DNA of 13,289 bases from Gammaproteobacteria bacterium. Its GTDB lineage: Bacteria; Pseudomonadota; Gammaproteobacteria; Thiohalomonadales; Thiohalomonadaceae. A program made the position numbers and the translations under genes. Positions within the stretch are counted from its first letter, which is position 1. Every line of letters starts with the position of its first letter. A model generated the notes under the pieces. It was not told the origin of the DNA, made no database searches, and saw nothing but the letters and a program-made list of their open reading frames with translations. Shown here piece by piece: positions 1-5,659 of this stretch. The stretch is from the NCBI GenBank assembly GCA_026193675.1, contig JAPHSO010000209.1:1-13289 (forward strand). The letters are read 5' to 3'.

Positions 1-778
1 CGATGGAGCCATCCAGACGGACATAGTTGAGGCCGTGCTGGTCGGCCTGATGCTCACGCTCATCCTCCTGTGAAGGATCACGTAACTGTGCCATCTTGGG
101 TTGGCGATAGAGTGCACTGTCATCAAGATTGACCTTGGCATCGAGGGCGATCAGGTGACCATCCCCCTTCACTACCAGTGGATTGATCTCAACCAGACTC
201 GCATCGCGGCTCATGAACATGTTGTAGATAGCGTTGAGAATATTGGTCAACTCTCTCACCTGAGTCCCTTCAAGACCAAGTGAAAAGGCGAGTTGGCGAC
301 TCTGATAGGCCTGCAGACCCGCTACAGGAGATACCGAGATTGTGGTGATCTTTTCCGGAGTCTCTGCTGCAACCTTTTCGATATCCATACCACCCTCAGT
401 CGAGGCCATAAAGACCACTCGTTTGCTGGAGCGGTCAACCACGACACTAAGATAGAGCTCACGAGCAATATCCCCCACCTCTTCGATCAGCAGCTGATTA
501 ATTGGTTGCCCCTCTGGGCCACTCTGGTGGGTCACCAGACGAGTTCCAAACAGTGAATTGGCCACCTCAGTCAACTCTGTCATGGAGTTGACGAGCTTGA
601 CGCCACCGGCCTTACCGCGGCCACCTGCGTGAACCTGCGCCTTAACTACCCATCGGTTACCACCCAGCGCCTGAGCTGCATGCTCGACCTCGGCAATACT
701 ACTGGCAACTTGACCTTGTGGAACGGGAATACCAAAGTGGGCGAAGAGCTCTTTGGCCTGATACTCATGAAGATTCAT
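1..778 (-). CDS. sucC: Succinyl-CoA synthetase (ADP-forming) beta subunit, 3' end outside window
   Basis: This is the beta subunit of succinyl-CoA ligase, which interconverts succinyl-CoA and succinate with ADP or GDP phosphorylation in the cytoplasmic TCA cycle. The reverse-strand reading frame opens at 778 with MNLHEYQAKELF and runs without a stop to the left edge, giving about 259 of the usual ~388 residues. It contains the ATP-grasp hallmarks WVVKAQVHAGGRGKAGGVK (about residues 43-61), ELYLSVVVDRSSKRVVFMAS and LVEINPL. Similarity to E. coli SucC is strong throughout. What is present is the N-terminal ATP-grasp region; the C-terminal CoA-ligase-type domain lies outside. In most relatives sucD follows directly, so it is expected just left of the window. 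The gene is divergent from the next one, with about 210 nt between their starts. The ribosome-binding site is weak. Identification is very secure. Confidence 0.97.
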   Translation of the reverse strand, partial: MNLHEYQAKELFAHFGIPVPQGQVASSIAEVEHAAQALGGNRWVVKAQVHAGGRGKAGGVKLVNSMTELTEVANSLFGTRLVTHQSGPEGQPINQLLIEEVGDIARELYLSVVVDRSSKRVVFMASTEGGMDIEKVAAETPEKITTISVSPVAGLQAYQSRQLAFSLGLEGTQVRELTNILNAIYNMFMSRDASLVEINPLVVKGDGHLIALDAKVNLDDSALYRQPKMAQLRDPSQEDEREHQADQHGLNYVRLDGSI

Positions 779-988
779 AAAAACCGGTCTCTATTGATGA
801 TTCGATTCGAAAGCCCTCTATTTTGGATGAAATGGCTGCCGAGCGCAAAAATAAGAGCAAATTTGTTAAGTTCCCCTTAAAATCGATAGTGGTTATAGTC
901 TATATATGACAATAAAGCTCAGACCATAACTGTCAACAGAGAAAAAAACCGTGCTGAACCGTTTTAATAATCGATTAATGGAGTGACA
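779..988. other. Divergent intergenic region between sucC and the PhnD-like gene
   Basis: These 210 nt separate two divergent start codons and must hold promoters for both directions. The middle (about 860-910) is AT-rich. On the plus strand a TTGTTA at 863-868 lies 16 nt before GATAGT (885-890), with TATAGT at 894-899 as an alternative minus-10. None of these combinations is strong enough to call a promoter. I see no convincing hairpin, RNA gene or operator. Confidence 0.4.
980..983 (+). promoter_or_regulatory. Ribosome-binding site deciding the start of the PhnD-like gene
   Basis: GGAG lies 5 nt before the ATG at 989. An in-frame GTG at 983 overlaps this GGAG and has no Shine-Dalgarno of its own, so the ATG at 989 is the better start. 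It gives MRIFRSII, a normal signal-peptide beginning. Confidence 0.7.
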
Positions 989-1891
989 ATGAGGATATTC
1001 AGATCAATTATCACGATGCTCTTTATGATCGTGTTCTCCTTTGCCCCACAAATCAGCGCAGCACAGGTTACTAACTCCAGTAGTGATACATCATCACTGC
1101 ATATCGTTGCGCCACCAGGAAATCCAACTCTCGTTTCAGCGCTTCCACTTTTAGCCAACTACCTGATGCGTAAGGTTGATGGGATTAAGCATGTTCACCC
1201 CATTGTTCCCCGCAGTTATCGGTACACTGGTGAGAAATTTGAGTCGGGTCAGGTAAACGCCTTTATTGGGGGAAGCTTTCTCAGCTATATCCTCTGTGCA
1301 CGAGATCTCGCCGTTCCAATCGCACGGGGTGAGAGTTTAGATGGTACGAGCAGTTATCACTCCGTATTGCTGTCTCGGCGTAACACCCCCTATAACGGCG
1401 TTTCATCTGTAAAAGGCAAGCGCATCACCTACGTGACCGAGGCCTCATCCGGTGAGTTTTATGCCCGCAAGTTGTTTGGCGGGAAAGAGCCTACAACCGT
1501 TGATGGAACAACCTATATACCCAGCAAGAGTCATGAACTTGCAATCAGATTTTTACGCGTTGGTCGGGCCGATTTTGCCTTTGTGAAAAATCTGGTATGG
1601 GAGGAGATTAAGGAACAATATCCTGAACTACATATGGTTGATCAGGATGATGGTGAAAATCCCAATAACGTGTTTCTGGTCAGTAAGAGGGTCTACAACG
1701 AATACGGCGATGAGCTACAAAAGTTAGTGTTGGATCTACATAATGATCCCGACCCAATGGCACAACATCTAATGAAGGTTCTCAATCTCAAACGGTTTGT
1801 GGCAACAGAGTATCCACAAAACTTCAACCATACCGCCCAACTGGTAGAAGATGCGGGCATTGATGCTCAGAGCTACCAGTTCAATAAATAG
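989..1891 (+). CDS. Exported PhnD-like periplasmic substrate-binding protein (orphan)
   Basis: The 300-residue product resembles the phosphonate/phosphite-type binding proteins (PhnD-like, PF12974 type), which capture a small solute in the periplasm. A signal peptide is clear: basic MRIFR, a hydrophobic stretch to about residue 20, and a likely cleavage after S23-A24-A25. Family landmarks in order are the first strand with PPGNPTLVSALPLL, the segment ESGQVNAFIGGSFLSY, and YHSVLLSRRNTPYNGVSSVKG followed by a serine-rich loop (TEASSGEFYARKLF). The last matches the region where PhnD proteins bind the anionic ligand. A further landmark is DFAFVKNLVWEE near residue 192. No ABC permease or ATPase gene is nearby, so it is either an orphan receptor for a transporter elsewhere or part of a sensory pathway. 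The ligand cannot be read from sequence; phosphonate specificity should not be assumed. Confidence 0.82.
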   Translation: MRIFRSIITMLFMIVFSFAPQISAAQVTNSSSDTSSLHIVAPPGNPTLVSALPLLANYLMRKVDGIKHVHPIVPRSYRYTGEKFESGQVNAFIGGSFLSYILCARDLAVPIARGESLDGTSSYHSVLLSRRNTPYNGVSSVKGKRITYVTEASSGEFYARKLFGGKEPTTVDGTTYIPSKSHELAIRFLRVGRADFAFVKNLVWEEIKEQYPELHMVDQDDGENPNNVFLVSKRVYNEYGDELQKLVLDLHNDPDPMAQHLMKVLNLKRFVATEYPQNFNHTAQLVEDAGIDAQSYQFNK

Positions 1892-1919
1892 TCCCGTTAT
1901 TCCACTTTCGTAACAACAA

Positions 1920-1966
1920 AGCCCATTCAGGGCGGTGTCGGATTCAAATGATTGTTAGAATGGGCT
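1920..1966. repeat. 9-bp perfect inverted repeat in the intergenic region before yaiL
   Basis: AGCCCATTC at 1920-1928 is matched exactly by GAATGGGCT at 1958-1966 across a 29-nt loop. No T-run follows, so it is not a standard intrinsic terminator. It lies between the PhnD-like gene and yaiL and could be a leader structure, an operator or chance. Confidence 0.35.
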
Positions 1967-2003
1967 GCACAACCCAAACGGGTCATTATTAACAGTCAGT
2001 TTT

Positions 2004-2008
2004 AGAGG
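2004..2008 (+). promoter_or_regulatory. Ribosome-binding site supporting the GTG start of yaiL
   Basis: AGAGG sits 7 nt before the GTG at 2016. The alternative ATG at 2031 would remove five N-terminal residues (MANSL), which align with the N-terminus of E. coli YaiL, and has no better Shine-Dalgarno. Confidence 0.55.
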
Positions 2009-2015
2009 TTATATC

Positions 2016-2570
2016 GTGGCAAACTCTCTCATGGATCAGCTCAAAAAGGCGGGTCTGGTCGACAAAAAGAAACAGCAGCAGGCGAAAAAGGAGATTCAGA
2101 AGAAGGAGCGCATGAAGCGCCATAAAAATATAAAAGAAGAGGATCAGAGCAAGCGATTAGCCAAAGAGGCGGAGCAAAAAAAGAGAGAACATGATCGCCT
2201 GCTCAATCAACAGAAGAGGCTGGAAGCTGAAAACGTTGCCATCATCGCCCAGATCAAACAGCTCATTGAGAGCAATCGCATTACAGATAACGAAGGTGAT
2301 ATCGCCTACAACTTTACCCATGAGAACAAGGTGAAGCACATTTATGTTTCCGAAAAGAGTCAACAACAGCTGAGCTCTGGACATCTTGCGATTGTAACGC
2401 TCGACGGGAAATATGAGGTTGTCCCCTACCCGGTTGCCGAGAAGATTGCCCAGCGAGATGAGAGCCGTGTCATCTTTAGAGATCAGGCAGACGATAGCAA
2501 CAGTGTCGCTGAGAATATCGAAGAAGATCCCTATGCCGAATATCAGATTCCTGATGATTTGATGTGGTAG
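2016..2570 (+). CDS. yaiL: DUF2058 family protein, YaiL-like
   Basis: The 184-residue product is an orthologue of E. coli YaiL, a conserved cytoplasmic protein described only as nucleoprotein or polynucleotide-associated. It starts with the family signature (DQLKKAGLVDKKK), followed by a strongly charged Lys/Arg/Glu/Gln helix to about residue 75 that is probably coiled coil and could bind nucleic acid. A small globular domain follows, with IKQLIESNRITDNEGDIAYNF and the motif VPYPVAEKIAQRD. It ends with an acidic tail closing in DPYAEYQIPDDLMW, almost identical to the E. coli C-terminus. The start is a GTG with a good ribosome-binding site. It leads a four-gene plus-strand run, with yaeQ beginning 28 nt after its stop. 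Molecular function is unknown; family assignment is secure. Confidence 0.92.
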   Translation: MANSLMDQLKKAGLVDKKKQQQAKKEIQKKERMKRHKNIKEEDQSKRLAKEAEQKKREHDRLLNQQKRLEAENVAIIAQIKQLIESNRITDNEGDIAYNFTHENKVKHIYVSEKSQQQLSSGHLAIVTLDGKYEVVPYPVAEKIAQRDESRVIFRDQADDSNSVAENIEEDPYAEYQIPDDLMW

Positions 2571-2598
2571 CCCACAACAGAGTAGAGGTAGAGTAGTT

Positions 2599-3138
2599 AT
2601 GGCGTTAAAAGCAACCATCCATAAGGCAGATCTTCAGATCTCCGATATGGATCGGAACTACTACCAGCCTCACCAGTTAACCATTGCACGCCACCCCTCT
2701 GAAAACGAAGAGCGGATGATGGTACGCCTGCTCGCCTTTATCGTTCATGCAGATGAGGCGTTGCAGTTTACTAAGGGGCTGAGCAGTGATGATGAACCCG
2801 ACATCTGGCAAAAGTCATTAAGTGATGAGATTGAGCTCTGGATCGAGTTGGGTCAACCGGATGAAAAACGGATCCGACAGGCCTGTGGACGTGCTAAAGA
2901 GGTCTACATCTATACCTACAGTGGTCATAGTGCTGAGATCTGGTGGGAGCAGAACGCAAATAAATTATCGTCAATAGATAATCTCCATCTCTTCAATCTT
3001 CCTGCCGGCCAGCGCAATGAGTTGAGTCAGTTGTCACATAAAAACATGACCCTGCAGGCGACAATTCAAGATGATGAAATCTGGCTTTCTGATGAAACGA
3101 ATAGTGTTGCTATTAAACTAGAGTGCTGGAAAGAGTGA
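2599..3138 (+). CDS. yaeQ: YaeQ family protein (PD-(D/E)XK-like fold)
   Basis: The 179-residue product matches E. coli YaeQ (181 residues) over its full length. Shared blocks include the N-terminus MALKATIHKADLQISDMDRN, then ARHPSENEERMMVRLLAF, LQFTKGLSSDDEPDIW, ELWIELGQPDEKRIRQACGRA, IWWEQN and TLQATIQDDEIWLSD. The family has a fold related to PD-(D/E)XK nucleases. Here the acidic residues of DDEPDIW, the E of ELWIELG and the basic patch KRIRQAC are the obvious candidate active-site elements, but no nuclease activity is established to my knowledge. An AGAGG at 2584-2588 lies 10 nt before the ATG. The gene sits between yaiL and the DUF3820 gene (15 nt further on), so one transcript is likely. 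The family call is secure and the function unknown. Confidence 0.94.
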   Translation: MALKATIHKADLQISDMDRNYYQPHQLTIARHPSENEERMMVRLLAFIVHADEALQFTKGLSSDDEPDIWQKSLSDEIELWIELGQPDEKRIRQACGRAKEVYIYTYSGHSAEIWWEQNANKLSSIDNLHLFNLPAGQRNELSQLSHKNMTLQATIQDDEIWLSDETNSVAIKLECWKE

Positions 3139-3153
3139 GAATGATTTATCTTT

Positions 3154-3405
3154 ATGTTTGATAAAAAGAATCTCATTAAGCTGGCTCGTCAGCGTATGCC
3201 TTTTGGCAAGTATCAGGGAAAAACCATCATCGATCTGCCCGAGGAGTATCTTCTCTGGTTTGCCAAAAAGGAGTTTCCCAAAGGGGAGTTGGGCATCCTG
3301 ATGCAGCTAGCTCTGGAGATTAAGATCAATGGCCTTGAGTCGTTGCTCACACCACTCAAGCACAAGGAGCCGAAAACAGATGTCAAACGAACCATCAAAT
3401 TTTAA
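3154..3405 (+). CDS. DUF3820 family small protein (YpeB-like)
   Basis: The 83-residue product is a DUF3820-type protein. The hallmark is MPFGKYQGKTIIDLPEEYLL followed by WFAKKEFPKGELGILMQLALEIK, which closely resembles E. coli YpeB. The single small domain (residues 1-68) is followed by a basic tail. No signal peptide, membrane segment or metal-binding cysteines are present, so it is a soluble cytoplasmic protein. Some family members have been annotated as quorum-sensing-regulated virulence factors; nothing here tests that. It begins 15 nt after yaeQ, and its last 26 nt overlap the start of yjdF, so the genes are probably co-transcribed and perhaps translationally coupled. There is no clean Shine-Dalgarno before ATG 3154; a six-codon ORF (3141-3161) overlaps the start and could feed ribosomes to it. 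Biochemical function is unknown. Confidence 0.85.
   Translation: MFDKKNLIKLARQRMPFGKYQGKTIIDLPEEYLLWFAKKEFPKGELGILMQLALEIKINGLESLLTPLKHKEPKTDVKRTIKF
3364..3369 (+). promoter_or_regulatory. Ribosome-binding site deciding the yjdF start
   Basis: AAGGAG lies within the end of the DUF3820 gene, 10 nt before ATG 3380. The longer frame opening at ATG 3329 would add 17 polar residues (MALSRCSHH...) that merely read through the upstream gene and are unlike the family N-terminus. Position 3380 is therefore preferred. Confidence 0.6.
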
Positions 3406-3994
3406 TCCGCCGGCTAAATACCTCTGGCTTACGCTGTTTAGCGCAACATTAATCTGGTCGGCCATCGAACCTAAAGATGGCCTCACCTGGTTTCTTGAAG
3501 TATTGCCGGCGCTCATCGGATTTGTGGTGCTCGCTGCAACCTACAACTCTTTTCGACTGACGCCACTACTCTATATTCTTATCTTAATTCACTGCATCAT
3601 CCTAATGATTGGCGGTCACTACACCTACGCTGAGGTCCCTCTATTTAATGACCTGTTTGGTTTTGAGCGCAACAACTACGACAAGCTGGGACACTTTGCT
3701 CAAGGATTTGTGCCGGCACTGATTGCTCGTGAAGTCATCATTAGGAAGGGGGTAATTAATGGAGAGCACTGGCGTAACTTTTTTATCGTCTGCTTTGTGT
3801 TAGCGTTTAGCGCTTTTTATGAACTGCTGGAGTGGTGGGTAGCCGAGGCATCGGGAGAAGATGCGGTCGCCTTTCTAGGTACGCAAGGTTATATATGGGA
3901 TACCCAGTCCGATATGTTTACCGCGTTGATTGGCGCTGTTGTTGCACTAGCTTTTTTATCTAAACTGCATAACCGACAGTTAAACTGTCTATAA
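3380..3994 (+). CDS. yjdF: DUF2238 family inner-membrane protein, YjdF-like
   Basis: The 204-residue product is an integral membrane protein of the YjdF (DUF2238) family. It has about six hydrophobic segments: around residues 13-29, 34-53, 57-77, a weaker one near 105-115, 132-150 and 177-195. Family motifs are clear: PKDGLTWFLEVLPALIG, LTPLLYILILIHCIILMIGG, HYTYAEVP, NNYDKLGHFAQGFVPAL and FYELLEWW, with GYIWDTQSDM near the C-terminus. The conserved His, Asp, Glu and Trp residues at membrane edges suggest a functional polar site, but no activity is known. It is the fourth gene of the yaiL-yaeQ-DUF3820 run and overlaps its predecessor by 26 nt. Its stop is 4 nt from the stop of the converging yajD-like gene. 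The start was moved to 3380 on ribosome-binding-site and homology grounds. Confidence 0.9.
   Translation: MSNEPSNFNPPAKYLWLTLFSATLIWSAIEPKDGLTWFLEVLPALIGFVVLAATYNSFRLTPLLYILILIHCIILMIGGHYTYAEVPLFNDLFGFERNNYDKLGHFAQGFVPALIAREVIIRKGVINGEHWRNFFIVCFVLAFSAFYELLEWWVAEASGEDAVAFLGTQGYIWDTQSDMFTALIGAVVALAFLSKLHNRQLNCL
3975..3989. repeat. Perfect 7-bp palindrome at the convergent gene ends
   Basis: GACAGTT at 3975-3981 and AACTGTC at 3983-3989 form a perfect inverted repeat around one base. It lies in the last codons of yjdF, just before the convergent yajD stop. There is no T-tract in either direction. It could help transcripts end where the two operons meet, but the tight centre would unpair into a 5-bp stem at best. 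Confidence 0.3.
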
Positions 3995-3998
3995 ACAT

Positions 3999-4361
3999 CT
4001 ACTTGCTCTCAAGCATATCCTTGAGGCCGGCAAATGGATTGAAGGTGGCGGCATCACTCTTCTGTTCACCAGCAACTGAGCCATGAACACCATCAATATA
4101 TCTGGAGTGTTCATTATCGTGGCAATAGACACAGAGCAGCTCCCAGTTACTACCATCCGTTGGATTATAGTCATGATTGTGATCACGATGATGCACAGTC
4201 AATTCCTGAAGATTATCGCGGCCAAATTCCCGCTGACAACGCCCACAGATCCATGGATAGAGCTTTAATGCCTGCTCTCTATATCCCTTCTCTCGCTCAT
4301 CACTACTCTTGCGTGCATTGGCAACAAGCGCATCTAATTTACTGTTCTCTTGTGAAGCCAC
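3999..4361 (-). CDS. yajD: HNH nuclease family protein, YajD-like
   Basis: The 120-residue product matches E. coli YajD, an uncharacterised HNH-domain protein. The core (residues 36-86) holds a zinc-knuckle pair C39-x2-C42 and C77-x2-C80, the catalytic-type HH at 57-58 in LTVHHRDHNHD, Asn72 in DGSNWELL, and H81/H85 after the last cysteine. All expected HNH metal and catalytic positions are present. The N-terminus is charged, and the C-terminal NPFAGLKDML is shared with YajD. No signal peptide is seen, so action on nucleic acid in the cytoplasm is plausible but untested. It starts with GTG behind a strong AGGAG (4368-4372) that overlaps the stop of the ferredoxin gene, making it the fourth gene of the msrB operon. 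It converges on yjdF. Confidence 0.92.
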   Translation of the reverse strand: MASQENSKLDALVANARKSSDEREKGYREQALKLYPWICGRCQREFGRDNLQELTVHHRDHNHDYNPTDGSNWELLCVYCHDNEHSRYIDGVHGSVAGEQKSDAATFNPFAGLKDMLESK

Positions 4362-4367
4362 TCGTCT

Positions 4368-4372
4368 CTCCT
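4368..4372 (-). promoter_or_regulatory. Ribosome-binding site for the GTG start of yajD
   Basis: AGGAG on the minus strand lies 6 nt before the GTG at 4361 and shares bases with the TAG stop of the ferredoxin gene (4371-4373). This makes translational coupling between the two genes likely and supports the GTG start. Confidence 0.7.
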
Positions 4373-4640
4373 AAGTCGCTATAAACCGTTTAATCTCATC
4401 GATGATCATCGGTAGATCACCGTCCGTCACATTATGGAAAAAATTTCCTGAGGGGGCCAGACGGATATTGGGCCCACGATCACACTGCCCCAGACACTTT
4501 CTATACTCGATGGAAATAGGAATCTGCTGCTCGGCAATTAGTTTTTCAAGTTGCAGTGAATGGTGGGCATTCAGTGCCCCACAGGATGGTTTTTGGGACG
4601 TTAATCGACGGTTATTACAGATAATTAACCTCTGCCCCAC
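4371..4640 (-). CDS. Small thioredoxin-like [2Fe-2S] ferredoxin
   Basis: The 89-residue protein carries the four-cysteine pattern of thioredoxin-fold [2Fe-2S] ferredoxins (related to the NuoE domain and Clostridium pasteurianum-type ferredoxin). C8 and C20 lie in the first loop, and C49-x3-C53 in YRKCLGQCDRGPNIRL, where LGxCxxGPN is typical. It should carry one electron in the cytoplasm; its redox partner cannot be identified. The GTG start at 4640 shares a base with the TAG stop of the upstream HbpS-like gene, and a GGAG (4646-4649) stands 5 nt before it. Translation is therefore almost certainly coupled. The next gene, yajD-like, follows after 9 nt. Placement with methionine sulfoxide reductase suggests an oxidative-stress or redox function, which is inference from context. 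Confidence 0.85.
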   Translation of the reverse strand: MGQRLIICNNRRLTSQKPSCGALNAHHSLQLEKLIAEQQIPISIEYRKCLGQCDRGPNIRLAPSGNFFHNVTDGDLPMIIDEIKRFIAT

Positions 4641-5131
4641 TACAACTCCATCTCAAGATCATCAAGTACCGCATCAATGCCGGCCTGTGCGCACTCTTCA
4701 TCGGTAACACCTGAGGGGGCTCCACTCACACCCACACCACCCAAGATATGTCCTGCAGCCTGAATAGGGAGACCACCGGCAGACATCACCAATCCATCAA
4801 TGCGACCAATAGGGGTTGCAGCCCTATCTTCCAATTGTGAGGTTGGTGCTCCAAAGTTAACGGCAGTATAGGCTTTCTGACGGCTAATTTTGAGTGATAT
4901 GGCGGGTGCTACAGTATCGCGCATCACACTCTGTATTAGACCGTTACGATCCACAACCGTCACACTGATCTGAATCCCCTTTTCACGACAGGCTTTTATT
5001 GTTGCGGTCGCAATCCTGGTTGTAGTCTCTAGCGAAAGACGCTTTACAGAGATAGCCATCTGATCTTCATCGGCAGCAATATTCTGGCTCAGAACCAACA
5101 TCGAGATCAGTAACAGTAGTGTGCTTTTCAT
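4640..5131 (-). CDS. Exported GlcG/HbpS family protein
   Basis: The 163-residue product has a signal peptide (MKSTLLLLISMLVLSQNIAA, probable cleavage after residue 20) and one GlcG/HbpS-type domain (PF03928 family). Landmarks are the helix LETTTRIATATIKACREKG, the strand ISVTVVDRNGLIQSVMRD, the helix ISLKISRQKAYTAVNF, and the glycine-rich end GGLPIQAAGHILGGVGVSGAPSG. The family includes HbpS, a secreted haem-binding redox sensor component of Streptomyces, and GlcG of glycolate operons; many members are of unknown function. Periplasmic location and a small-ligand or haem-binding role are inferred. The ATG has a good GAGGA 7 nt upstream. The gene follows msrB by 15 nt and overlaps the ferredoxin start by one base. 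Confidence 0.86.
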   Translation of the reverse strand: MKSTLLLLISMLVLSQNIAADEDQMAISVKRLSLETTTRIATATIKACREKGIQISVTVVDRNGLIQSVMRDTVAPAISLKISRQKAYTAVNFGAPTSQLEDRAATPIGRIDGLVMSAGGLPIQAAGHILGGVGVSGAPSGVTDEECAQAGIDAVLDDLEMEL

Positions 5132-5146
5132 ATTGGATTCCTCAGT

Positions 5147-5533
5147 TTAGTTATTATCTTTCGCAACAAAGTGCAGCCCCACACCATTGTTGCAGTAACG
5201 CTTCCCGGTAGGTGCAGGACCATCATCAAACAGATGTCCATGGTGTCCACCACACCTGGCGCAGTGATATTCAGTTCGAGCCATTACCAGCTTATTATCT
5301 GTTTTAGTCTCAAATGCACCGTCAATGCAGGTAAAAAAGCTGGGCCAACCAGAGCCACTGTTGTATTTCATGGTCGAGTCAAACAGTGGTGCTCCACAAC
5401 CTGCACAAAGAAATTGGCCAGCCTGCTTCTCATCATTAAGGGGACTGCTCCAGGGGGCTTCAGTACCCTCTTCTCTCAGCACTCGATGTGCCTCTGGTGA
5501 GAGTTCAATATTCCACTCATCGTCACTATTCAT
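5147..5533 (-). CDS. msrB: Peptide methionine (R)-S-oxide reductase MsrB
   Basis: MsrB reduces methionine-R-sulfoxide in proteins using thioredoxin. The 128-residue, single-domain product lacks a signal peptide, so it is cytoplasmic. Structural zinc cysteines are present as C43-x2-C46 (FLCAGCGAPLF) and C91-x2-C94 (YHCARCGGHHGHLFDDGP). The substrate-pocket motif SGSGWPSF is at about residues 59-66. The catalytic cysteine is C114 in KRYCNNGVGLHF, a common variant of RYCxNS. C69, just after the GWPSF motif, is a candidate resolving cysteine. The length is normal for a stand-alone MsrB. It is the first gene of a four-gene minus-strand operon, and a candidate promoter lies 32-59 nt upstream of its start. 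The ATG at 5533 has a weak GAG-type ribosome-binding site. Confidence 0.97.
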   Translation of the reverse strand: MNSDDEWNIELSPEAHRVLREEGTEAPWSSPLNDEKQAGQFLCAGCGAPLFDSTMKYNSGSGWPSFFTCIDGAFETKTDNKLVMARTEYHCARCGGHHGHLFDDGPAPTGKRYCNNGVGLHFVAKDNN

Positions 5534-5564
5534 CGTATCAACTCAATTAATAACTATTCTGCTG

Positions 5565-5592
5565 ATGATAGTGGTGTTACCGGTAAAAACAA
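5565..5592 (-). promoter_or_regulatory. Candidate sigma-70 promoter of the msrB operon with a palindrome in the spacer
   Basis: On the minus strand a TTGTTT (5587-5592) is followed after 16 nt by TATCAT (5565-5570), five of six matches to the minus-10 consensus. Transcription would begin about 25 nt before the msrB ATG. The spacer contains the perfect 10-bp palindrome TTACCGGTAA (5577-5586), well placed for a regulator to block or remodel the promoter. The minus-35 is weak, so an activator may be needed. Confidence 0.35.
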
Positions 5593-5659
5593 GCTCTATG
5601 ATGTTTTTTTAGCAACTAAAAACATTGGTATTAACATGGAATTAGCTTTTAATTTTTAG

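Noticed and set aside
101..880. Three plus-strand open frames of 60-87 codons
   Set aside because: They lie opposite sucC, whose reverse-strand translation matches the family without interruption, so they are antisense shadows.
983..988. GTG start for the PhnD-like gene
   Set aside because: It overlaps the GGAG that properly serves the ATG at 989 and has no ribosome-binding site of its own.
2157..2618. A 153-codon minus-strand open frame
   Set aside because: It is antisense to yaiL, which has a convincing family match from end to end. The hydrophobic antisense protein resembles nothing known.
3329..3379. Longer N-terminus of YjdF from ATG 3329
   Set aside because: The extra residues come from out-of-frame reading of the DUF3820 gene and do not resemble the YjdF N-terminus. 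ATG 3380 has AAGGAG upstream.
4402..4707. A 101-codon plus-strand open frame, and others at 5171-5500 and 5325-5612
   Set aside because: They are antisense to the ferredoxin and msrB genes, which have intact cysteine motifs in the minus frame.
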